The notes under the pieces were generated by a model, which was not told where the DNA came from, ran no database searches, and worked only from the letters and a program-made list of their open reading frames with translations. Shown here in pieces: positions 45,261 through 53,117 of a DNA stretch of 53,117 nucleotides; the stretch's first letter is position 1; each line of letters starts with the position of its first letter. Source of the DNA: Parastagonospora avenae f. sp. tritici 18332-5 (taxonomy: Eukaryota; Ascomycota; Dothideomycetes; Pleosporales; Phaeosphaeriaceae); assembly GCA_022559985.1 (NCBI GenBank), contig JAFJTR010000132.1:1-53117 (forward strand), written 5' to 3'. The position numbers and the translations under genes are program-made.

Positions 45261-48200
45261 ATGCCGAAATTTGTACCCAGACAGCGCAAGCACAAAGTCG
45301 TAGCGCGACAGAAGAGCGCAAACGGGGCGCAAATCGAAGACGCCAATGCCGAACAGATCCTACCAGCAGAACAACGCGAGCGCGAAGAGAAGAGGAAGCT
45401 TCTAAAAGATGAGCTGGTGCGCGTATCACAAGGAAAGATCAGCGGAAAAAAGAAGAAGCGATTGGACAAATATGTCGACACAAAACTGAAGAAGGAGGAG
45501 AACCTGGCCCTTCTCAAGAAATTGGCCGCAACGAGAGTTGATACCAGCTTGTTCCAGAGCTCTAAGAAGCTTGGAAGCGGCTCCGGCTCGAAGAAGGAAG
45601 CTTTGCGACGGGCGCTAGCTGAGCGCAAGGCGGGCATAGATGTGGAGAAGAATGAGCGACTTCTGTTCGAAGAGCGACCTATACGGGAATACGAGCAGGA
45701 GAGTGAAAGCTCTGACAGCGAGTCTGCAGCGTTTCCGCAACAAACCTCGAAGAAGCCGTCTGAACCACGGGCTATTCTCCATGAAAGCGACCGGTCGCTG
45801 TCCGCGTCCACACTCGCGACAAGCACCCAGCCATCAGCCTCTATACATGTGCCAGTGCCTACAAAGTTGCAGTCTGCAGGGTTGTTTGGAGGTGGCCTCA
45901 AGCGCCAGCTCGAGGTGGACGAATCAGGCAAACCCATCATACAAGTGCGCAAGCGTAGAAAAGCAAAGAACAAGCCAGTCATCATTGAGCAGCACGTTGA
46001 GTGGGAAGGATTCAGCTCTGACGACGACCAAGACGCCCAAACCGCCGACGAAGAAGCCAGTGCAGCATCTAGCGCTGGCTCGGCTGCGTCTAATGAAGAG
46101 TCAGAAAGGGAGAGCGAGGCAACAGGATCGAGCTCAGAGGAAGTTGGAGATGAGGAAGAGGAAGAGGACGACTCAGAAGACTCAAGCGACGACGACGACA
46201 GCGACATGAGCCCCGACGAGAGCGGTACAATTGCCAAGAAAGAGAAGACATCTGCTTTCAAAGCATGGGCGACTCAGCAACGGAATGAGGCCATCGGATT
46301 CGTCCCGATGAACAATTTGTCGCAAGCACTTCCGCCGAAGCCTGCGAATTTCAAACCCCGAGCCCCCGAGCAGGATCCATTACCTGCCGAATTACGAACG
46401 GATACTGCAACGGATGCCACACGGAAGGCTTTCAGTGTCAATGTAGAAAGGTCTGCTGAAATACAAGAATCACGATTGCAACTTCCAATTGTAGCAGAAG
46501 AGCAGAAGATAATGGAGGCGATACACAACAACGATGTAGTAGTCGTTTGGGGCGCCACAGGCAGTGGTAAAACAACACAAGTGCCACAATTCCTATACGA
46601 AGCCGGGTACGGTGCGCAAAACGGACCAACACCAGGCTTGATTGGGGTCACTCAGCCTCGACGTGTTGCGGCAGTGAGTATGGCAAAACGTGTTGGCGAC
46701 GAGCTGAGCAGCCATGGATCCAAAGTCGCATACCAAATCCGATTCGACACCACAACAAGCGCGAAGACGGCGGTGAAGTTCATGACAGATGGAGTGCTGC
46801 TACGAGAGATCACGCAGGACTTCGTGCTGACCAAGTACTCTGCCATCGTCATCGATGAAGCGCACGAACGCAGCGTGAACACGGATATATTAATCGGAAT
46901 GCTCAGCAGAATCGTTGATCTTCGAGCCCAGATGGCCAAAGAGGATGCCGAAACCAAACCTCTCAAGCTTATCATTATGTCTGCTACATTACGAATATCA
47001 GATTTCACAGAAAACAAGCGACTGTTCCGAGGTTTGCCGCCGCCCCTTATCAAGGCAGAGGGGCGACAATACACTGTAACAAATCACTTTGCTCGTCGCA
47101 CTCAACGAGATTACGCCGAGGAGATGTTCCACAAAGTCTCCAGAGGCCATCGCAAGCTACCCAAGGGTGGCATGCTCGTTTTCCTTACTGGGCAAAATGA
47201 AATAGCACACCTTGCCAAACGTCTGAAACAGACATTCTCTTCAACTCAAGGACATGAGGTTAAAACTGGAAAAGTGCTAGTGTCGTCTGCGGACACTCCT
47301 TTGGAAACAGAGGATATCGAGCTGGGCTCAAACGACCACGATCTGGAAGATGATGGTTCGGACTCAGAGGATTCCGTGATCCATGGACTAGACGACGAGG
47401 ATGACAAAGAATTTGAGATTGAGGACGAGAAACCAGAAGACATCGTCCTGAACGTGCACGTATTGCCGCTCTACTCGCAGCTCCCCACTAACCAACAATT
47501 GCGCGTTTTTGAACCGCCTCCTGATGGCTCGCGCCTCATCGTGCTTGCTACGAACGTTGCGGAGACAAGTTTGACTATTCCAGGCATCCGATATGTCTTT
47601 GATTGTGGCAGAGCAAAAGAGAAGAAGTACGATCTCGTGACTGGAGTGCAGAGTTTCGAGGTTGGTTGGATCAGCAAAGCCAGTGCAAATCAGAGATCTG
47701 GTCGTGCAGGTCGTACCGGGCCAGGTCATTGCTATCGTCTGTACTCCTCTGCAGTGTATGAAAGGGACTTTGACGAATACGCTGCGCCGGAGATCTCAAG
47801 GACTCCACTTGAGGGTGTTATCCTTCAGCTGAAGAGCATGGGCGCGCCTGTTGTCCACTTCCCATTCCCGACGCCACCGGACCGTGAAAGCCTGCAGAAA
47901 GCCGAGAATTTGCTATCGTATCTAGGAGCTCTATCTACTGATGGTAAGGTAACGAAGCTTGGTCATGAGTTATCGCTCTATCCGCTCAATCCACGTTTCG
48001 CACGCATGGTGGCAATGGGCGTAGCGCAAAGCTTAGCAGCCGAAACGATCGCTCTGGTAGCGGCCCTATCCGTTCCAGAACTCATCATCCCAGAGAACAA
48101 GCTCTGTTTACGCGAGCCTGACAGGGATCCTGACGCAGTTCGCACTGAGCAGGACAATGTGGAGGCTGAAGAACGCTCTCGTCTCCGCAAGGCCTATAAC

Positions 48201-48983
48201 GCTGCACAAGCCAAACTTGCTGTTAACGCCAAACAAAGCGACTGCATCAAATTTAGCAATGCTGTATGTGCTTATGCATATGAGACAGATTCTCGCCATT
48301 TCTGCGAGGACATGTTTCTGAATCCGAAAGCCATGAATGAAGCAGCGCAGCTCCGTCAGCAACTCACAAACATCGTGCGCGCCCATCGTCCCACAGCTAT
48401 CTCCACATACAACCCCAAGCTTCCAGCGCCGTCAGAACGCAGCATCAATCTCCTCACGCAAATTTGTGCCGCTGGATTTATTGACCAAATCGCCATGCGA
48501 GCAGATCTGGCTCCTGTGCCACCCGAACTATCTCGCAAACCTAAGACGGCGATTGAGGTGCCTTATGTCACGCTATTTCCCTCGCAGGCGGACAGGGGAG
48601 AGGATCCGTACGTTTTCCTGCATCCAAGTAGCTTACTGGCAAGGACACCACCTGCCAAGATGCCTGGATATATCATATATTCCCACTTGCAACGCGCCTC
48701 CGCTTCGACAATCAATGGCACAAAGGCACCCAAGACAAGACTTCAGCCGCTCACACCCATAACGCGACCACAGATCATCAATATCGCGCTAAACACACCG
48801 TTACTGCAGGCGTCCAAGCCGAAGGGCAAAATTGTTGAAATGCAACAAAATCGGAGAGAGTGCGAGGTTGAGATGAGTTTGGTTGGAGGGAAAGGTACTC
48901 AAGGCTGGGGATTGGGTATTCGGAGAGTCGTGCAACGTAAGGAAAAGAGTGGCACTTGGGTGGTCGAGAAGATACTTGATTGA
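45261..48983 (+). CDS. ECM16: DEAH-box RNA helicase Ecm16/Dhr1 (ribosome biogenesis)
   Basis: Single exon, 1240 aa. The start MPKFVPRQRKHKVVARQKSA and the basic, Lys-rich N-terminus match Ecm16/DHX37. An acidic Asp/Glu/Ser run lies at about residues 250-325. Helicase motifs: I GATGSGKTTQVPQF (about 431), II DEAH (about 531), III SAT, IV FLTGQNEIAHLAKR, V VLATNVAETSLTIPGIRYVF and VI QRSGRAGRTGPGHCYRLYS (about 810). An acidic insert (EDDKEFEIEDEKPED) lies between IV and V. The winged-helix/HA2 and OB-fold regions follow. Yeast Ecm16 releases U3 snoRNA from pre-18S rRNA in the nucleolus during small-subunit assembly. All motifs are intact. Confidence 0.96.
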   Translation: MPKFVPRQRKHKVVARQKSANGAQIEDANAEQILPAEQREREEKRKLLKDELVRVSQGKISGKKKKRLDKYVDTKLKKEENLALLKKLAATRVDTSLFQSSKKLGSGSGSKKEALRRALAERKAGIDVEKNERLLFEERPIREYEQESESSDSESAAFPQQTSKKPSEPRAILHESDRSLSASTLATSTQPSASIHVPVPTKLQSAGLFGGGLKRQLEVDESGKPIIQVRKRRKAKNKPVIIEQHVEWEGFSSDDDQDAQTADEEASAASSAGSAASNEESERESEATGSSSEEVGDEEEEEDDSEDSSDDDDSDMSPDESGTIAKKEKTSAFKAWATQQRNEAIGFVPMNNLSQALPPKPANFKPRAPEQDPLPAELRTDTATDATRKAFSVNVERSAEIQESRLQLPIVAEEQKIMEAIHNNDVVVVWGATGSGKTTQVPQFLYEAGYGAQNGPTPGLIGVTQPRRVAAVSMAKRVGDELSSHGSKVAYQIRFDTTTSAKTAVKFMTDGVLLREITQDFVLTKYSAIVIDEAHERSVNTDILIGMLSRIVDLRAQMAKEDAETKPLKLIIMSATLRISDFTENKRLFRGLPPPLIKAEGRQYTVTNHFARRTQRDYAEEMFHKVSRGHRKLPKGGMLVFLTGQNEIAHLAKRLKQTFSSTQGHEVKTGKVLVSSADTPLETEDIELGSNDHDLEDDGSDSEDSVIHGLDDEDDKEFEIEDEKPEDIVLNVHVLPLYSQLPTNQQLRVFEPPPDGSRLIVLATNVAETSLTIPGIRYVFDCGRAKEKKYDLVTGVQSFEVGWISKASANQRSGRAGRTGPGHCYRLYSSAVYERDFDEYAAPEISRTPLEGVILQLKSMGAPVVHFPFPTPPDRESLQKAENLLSYLGALSTDGKVTKLGHELSLYPLNPRFARMVAMGVAQSLAAETIALVAALSVPELIIPENKLCLREPDRDPDAVRTEQDNVEAEERSRLRKAYNAAQAKLAVNAKQSDCIKFSNAVCAYAYETDSRHFCEDMFLNPKAMNEAAQLRQQLTNIVRAHRPTAISTYNPKLPAPSERSINLLTQICAAGFIDQIAMRADLAPVPPELSRKPKTAIEVPYVTLFPSQADRGEDPYVFLHPSSLLARTPPAKMPGYIIYSHLQRASASTINGTKAPKTRLQPLTPITRPQIINIALNTPLLQASKPKGKIVEMQQNRRECEVEMSLVGGKGTQGWGLGIRRVVQRKEKSGTWVVEKILD

Positions 48984-49283
48984 GGACGGAGGCCCGGATG
49001 GTCCAATGACAGTTCAACAGCTACGATGTCGGGGCGTACAATGCATTAGAGGCATGCAGCATGCGTAGATAGATGCAGCAATTGAAACTGTTAGTGGTGT
49101 ATCTTGCGCAACCAGCTATGCCGGCACTGAGATTACAGTGCAACGATACCCAGTTGAGAAAGCTTCATCCATTGTCCAGAACCTCAATAACCGAATTTGG
49201 TAGATGTCAGAAACCTTCAAATTATTCCCCGTGCAAGACTTCCACGAAGCCCTACACTTCACTTTCCCATGTATCATCGCCCC
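48984..49283. other. Convergent intergenic region
   Basis: 300 nt between the 3' ends of ECM16 and the sugar transporter. Nothing else is seen. Confidence 0.5.
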
Positions 49284-50966
49284 TCAATCCTTGGACACTG
49301 CCGTCTCAGCTGCAACAGCTTCACTCCTCAAGACCGCCACCTCCTTCTCCTTTTCCATACTCTTCCTCCCTTCTTCGCTCAAGTTCACACGGCCCCGACT
49401 CACATAAGTCCTGAACTTGCGAGCCGGCAGCCTCGCTTCGAACATTTCGTCAATTTCCTCGAGCGTCCGATTCTTAACTTCGGGCAAGAAGAAAAAGACC
49501 CATGTAGCTGCGATGATACAAGAGGGGAACCATATAAAGCCGTAGCGTGGACCCCAATTTAGAGCTTGGATATTTATGAAGTACGGTGCCGTGAAGGTCG
49601 TGAGCCACGCGCCGGCGAAACCGGCGGCGGCCGCAAGACCAAAAGTGTGCGAGCGGAGGCGTTGGGTGGGTAGCTCGCCGCCACATAGCCAAGCATAGGT
49701 ACTGATCATGCCGTTGTAGCTGAACATGTAGATGCCCGTAAGTCCCACTGTTACTTTTCCAGTAGCTTTGGCGTTGGGATGTTTATGGTATACCGTTGCG
49801 ATGATGAGTTGGAGGAAGCCGCAGATCAACAATCCTGTCATGAGCAGATTGCGACGATTGCCAAAACGCACGACGATGAAGGAGTTGGCGATGAAGGCAA
49901 GTATGGAAATAGCGGAGAGAACATTGGACATGGCGAAGGGATCGGCTACTTTGGCCATTTGGAGGAAGTAGGCTTTGAATGCTGTGAAGGTTGTGTCAGC
50001 GTTGTACAAGGTTGGACACCATAGTTGGCCTACCAATGATAAACATGGAACCCGACGCTGCCTGTAATAAGACAGCACAGACAGCGAGAGTCGTTCGGCG
50101 CCGATCCACAGGATTGCTAAAGAGGTCCAGCCAGCCGATACCAGAGTGTGTTTCCTTTTCACGATCAATGGCAGCTTGGATTGCGGTGGCTTCTGCAAGA
50201 CTGTCGTGATCATGTGGTCGTAGCCACTCAAGGGCTTTGACGCCTTCGTCGAATTGTCCTCGCAAAATGAGCCATCGAGGCGACTCGGGCACGAACCATA
50301 TGGAGCAGAGAATGATGAATGGGAAGACGTAAATCAAGCCCAGCGGAATCAAGTATGCTGACTTGTCTGGTCGTTTGGCAGTCGCCCAGTCCACGATTGT
50401 TCCAATGAGCGTGCCAAATGAGACGAAGAAGTTAAAGCCAGTGAGGAACACGCCGCGTAACTCAGCTGTGCTACTCTCTTGCAAATACAACTGAGCAAAC
50501 GTCATGAAGTATCCGTTGGCTAGACCGATGATCAAGCGTCCAGCATATAGAGCCCCGATACTTTCTGTGGTCATCATGATAATGTTTGCGATGAAGCATG
50601 TAATGCACGCAGCAGCCAGACATGCGCGGCGTCCGAACCATTTTGAGGGAATGCCAGCGGTGGCAGAACTGATGAATGCCCCGAGTGTCATCAGTGAAGA
50701 GATGAGTTGCTGTCGCTCAGTCGTGATGTTCCAGCCTGTAGGCGCTGCAGGTGCGCGATACCCGAATACCTGATATCAAATAAGCATGATATGCAAATGT
50801 CGATTGTGTGCAGCCATACTTGCAAAAAGCCGCGCATAGCTTGCAAACCGCCTATCATCCCAAAATCAAATCCATACTGAAACGGGCTCAAGATCACAAC
50901 GCCACACGCGAGAAACAAACGCGAATGGCTACGCCACGAGTCCCCCTTGTTGACATCAGTCATCAT
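49284..50966 (-). CDS. MFS sugar transporter (sugar-porter family)
   Basis: Three exons, 50966-50820, 50769-50034 and 49981-49284, give 526 aa. Joins restore MRGFLQVFGYRAPAAPTGWN and GSMFIIAFKAYFLQMAK in phase. I start at the first of two adjacent ATGs (MMTDVNKGDSWRSH). Sugar-porter signatures are SPFQYGFDFGMIGGLQAM (helix 1), GRRACLAAACI, PESPRWLILRGQFDEGVKAL (post-helix 6) and LPEVKNRTLEEIDEMFEARL (post-helix 12). Twelve membrane helices fit; it acts in the plasma membrane. It resembles fungal hexose/alpha-glucoside-type porters. The substrate is not determinable. It is not closely similar to the maltose-type permease at 12523-14282, so the two are not a recent duplication. Confidence 0.85.
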
Positions 50967-52378
50967 GAGCAGTCGTAGGGTCAGAGTGTCGTGTAGCAGA
51001 TCTGATGCTCGACACCAGGGTGCCCTTATACTACGTACGGAGATCATTGCCCAGGCTGGATGAATACATTGGGATTTAGCCCATCTGCCGAACAGCATGC
51101 CAAGATGACAATGCTGTATGACCCCACAAGTGTTGAGCGTTTCACTGTCCAATTGTGGGAAGCGACCTTGGCAATCGACCCAGTTGGATGTGGGGAAGGA
51201 AGGTGTGGGCGAAACGGAAGGATCACTGCAGTATGCGATGCAGCACGATGCCTGGATGTTGCCGACCAGCTGCGGTAAGATTTGGTAGATTGAATGTATG
51301 CGTCCCGTATGCCTGTATTCAGAGTCCAATCGGACCGACGGCCATCTTACTCGATGTTTGCTATCTTGAATTATTAAAAAAATCCAAATACGAACGCAAT
51401 ACTCACGGAAACCCTCAAAAGACGTGACTGCGCAATGCCAGGACGCCAATATTTGGTTCTCGCAGATGCGCATCGGCTGCATGATACCGAGCAAAGCCCA
51501 GATGGAAATGCTTTTGCGTGAGGCGCGTTTGTGTGTGCTTTGAGTCAGTATGTCGGGGAAGGAGTATGGGGTGCATGAGTAGGGCAAACTGTGGGTCGGA
51601 AGTTCGGGCGGGGAAAGAAGACTCGTCCACGGGTCTCTCCCGTCCCAACCGAGCGTACCAACCTGCCCTTCGACACAGACATTGCGAAATCACCTATCAA
51701 CGAGTGGTAGCGACTACCAGTCACAATCATGTCAAGACTACGACATGTCAGAGACTGGTGAAACATCGCGCAAATCAACCTTGGACCTCCACTTCGTACT
51801 CAACCAAGGATCAGCTTTAGGCGACAATGTAATATGTGATTCAAGGGCACAGAGAACCAAATGCTTAACACACAATGCGAGGCGAGGATTCGCACTTTGG
51901 AATAACATACAAGAGCAAGGATTATTCGTGTTCTTTTCCAACGAGCAATGGCCGGCGAGGTCAACCTTCCCAGGTTTGTGGCGAATCTTCAAGAAAGCGA
52001 TGCAGAGTACCCTATTCTCGGACTCAACGGCACGCCATGAGATACTAGAAGGTCTGTGAGATCTGAAGAAAACATTAAATCCGGAGCGGTACCAATATGC
52101 ACATACAGACATCGCACAATCATGTTCCTCGTCGTTTCTCCGATGTAGGGGCAGATTTTACCACTAACCTCTTCACTACCCCAAGTTTACTTGAGAATTG
52201 GAAGGCGGAGGAAAGTCCTGGATAGTATTTGTCTCACCTGATAGGTCTCCAGGAGCCATAGTGGGTATGTGCGAACTTGCAAGAGTTTAGTTTGGGTTGG
52301 TTCAACCACAATATAGTGAACCACGATAGGATTTCTGGCTATGCTCAATTTGATCTGGCAACATTGCTTTCAGTGGAG
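50967..52378. other. Intergenic region, no supported gene
   Basis: About 1.4 kb upstream of both flanking genes. The best open frame (51682-52059, plus, with a possible start MSETGETSRKSTLDLHFVLN) has no recognised domain, signal peptide or splice partner, and I do not call it as a gene. The region holds the divergent promoters of the sugar transporter and of the 96-aa gene. Confidence 0.4.
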
Positions 52379-52387
52379 TATAAAAGG
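52379..52387 (+). promoter_or_regulatory. TATA box of the 96-aa gene
   Basis: TATAAAAGG 150 nt upstream of the ATG at 52529, followed by a CT- and CA-rich leader. This is a strong core-promoter match and supports expression of the small gene. Confidence 0.6.
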
Positions 52388-52528
52388 CGAAATTCCCAAA
52401 TGTCTCTGCATCTCTTCTACATCCCACAGACTTTCATACCATCACACATACAAGCCACTCATACACCTTTATTTCCTCTCCAAGAACACACAAGCCCCAA
52501 AACATCTTCAGACATACACACCACCACA

Positions 52529-52819
52529 ATGTCTTCCACCTCAGACCTGATCAAAAAGATCGAGGCCATTATCGGGGAAATCAAGATGCTGCCTCCTGCC
52601 ACGACCACCTCCAAGCAAGGTCAGGCTAAGCAGATGACGCCTTCTCCTCGCCCTGAACGCCCTGCTCCTACGCTGGTACCAGGCTGGGGAAACTTCTTCG
52701 AAGACATCAAGAAGAACGACGAAGCACTATACGAGGAGAAAAGGGTCAAAGCGACTGATTTCGCGGCCTCGGGTCAAGAACGCACTACTGTGACTGAGGT
52801 GTACAGCAAGGGAAATTGA
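52529..52819 (+). CDS. Unrecognised small protein of 96 aa
   Basis: Single exon starting MSSTSDLIKKIEAIIGEIKM and ending VTEVYSKGN. No signal peptide, membrane helix or cysteine is present. The first 20 residues suit a short amphipathic helix; a Pro/Thr/Ser-rich linker follows, then PGWGNFFEDIKKNDEALYEE and a charged end. A good TATA box and a CA-rich leader with ACCACCACAATG before the start codon support a real, possibly well-expressed gene. Family and function are unknown to me. Confidence 0.6.
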   Translation: MSSTSDLIKKIEAIIGEIKMLPPATTTSKQGQAKQMTPSPRPERPAPTLVPGWGNFFEDIKKNDEALYEEKRVKATDFAASGQERTTVTEVYSKGN

Positions 52820-53007
52820 ATTGGTTGAGTTCTGTTTACATATTTGGTTTATGGCGTAGCGATGGAGTTCAATACCATCAAGTTTGTATCGCCTACGTTA
52901 TTCTATCATTCCATCTTCCTCAGTGTGTGATCAATGAGCCTGATAGCATTTACACCATGATTGACGTCGCAGGGATGGCGGAAAATTGTTTGAATCTATA
53001 CCGAGGC

Positions 53008-53038
53008 GGACGGCGTAACCATCGGGACGGCGTAACCA
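53008..53038. repeat. Two direct copies of a 14-bp sequence
   Basis: GGACGGCGTAACCA occurs exactly at 53008-53021 and 53025-53038, three bases apart, in the 3' flank of the 96-aa gene. It is a small tandem duplication or paired binding site. Confidence 0.85.
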
Positions 53039-53117
53039 CCGATTCGATCACCAAAATCAATGCAGCACCCCACTTTCAACACGCGATATCTCTATCAATA
53101 TGAGCCCAATTGAGGCT

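Noticed and set aside
45062..46261. 399-aa open frame on the minus strand, very Ser-rich
   Set aside because: It is the antisense of the Lys- and acidic-rich N-terminal half of ECM16. Ser runs are the mirror of GAA/GAC codons; no domain.
51682..52059. 125-aa plus-strand frame
   Set aside because: No domain, no promoter signal and an equally long antisense frame; too weak to call.
1..53117. CRISPR arrays, rRNA genes, complete tRNA genes, complete transposons
   Set aside because: No regularly spaced repeats, rRNA signatures, foldable tRNA or transposase/reverse transcriptase was seen; the retropepsin-like domain is in a host-type gene, without RT or integrase.

Overview
The window is nuclear DNA of a filamentous ascomycete (Pezizomycotina; Dothideomycetes is my best guess from gene style, not proven). 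Evidence: short spliceosomal introns of about 45-62 nt with GTRNGT donors, CTRAY-type branch points and CAG/TAG acceptors (the longer ones sit in SER1, SCD6 and actin); densely packed housekeeping genes on both strands; and fungus-specific families (HET, DUF6594, Abp2, Aim32, Fes1). I rebuilt exon joins by hand from splice signals, reading phase and family motifs. Nearly every join restores an uninterrupted protein of family length; actin comes out at exactly 375 aa.

Layout. (A) 1-6000 is a gene-poor, decayed margin. It holds a pol III B-box-like scrap with a CAA tail, a broken DUF6594 gene (minus), a broken gene joining a fungal STAND-type N-terminus to a retropepsin-like domain (plus), a doubtful small gene, and one apparently intact six-exon gene for a small secreted protein with nine cysteines (4052-4708, minus). 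(B) 6.0-11.6 kb: an Abp2-domain protein, a KPWE-motif protein like the peroxin Pex39, and Scd6/Lsm14. (C) 12.5-17.0 kb: two MFS transporters on the minus strand, one maltose-permease-like and one Atr1-like. (D) 17.4-23.4 kb: a Cyc2-like mitochondrial flavoprotein, homoaconitase LYS4 and, divergent from it, phosphoserine aminotransferase SER1. (E) 25.3-30.2 kb: a seven-helix membrane protein with a long cytosolic tail and an L-type amino-acid/methionine permease. (F) 30.6-38.0 kb: mitochondrial leucyl-tRNA synthetase, an unrecognised 254-aa protein, Aim32, and a five-exon MFS transporter. (G) 38.4-49.0 kb: a HET-domain protein, actin, Fes1, a PAC3-type proteasome chaperone and the DEAH helicase Ecm16. 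(H) 49.3-53.1 kb: another sugar transporter and one small orphan gene.

The genes do not form a recognisable secondary-metabolite or catabolic cluster. Functional links are loose: LYS4 and SER1 share a 505-nt promoter, and LYS4, Cyc2, mt-LeuRS and Aim32 all act in mitochondria. The most noteworthy items are the secreted cysteine-rich gene beside two pseudogenes, the hidden first exon that gives LYS4 its mitochondrial presequence, the Pex39-like protein, a LeuRS intron that makes its own stop codon, and a stop-free 54-nt intron in FES1.
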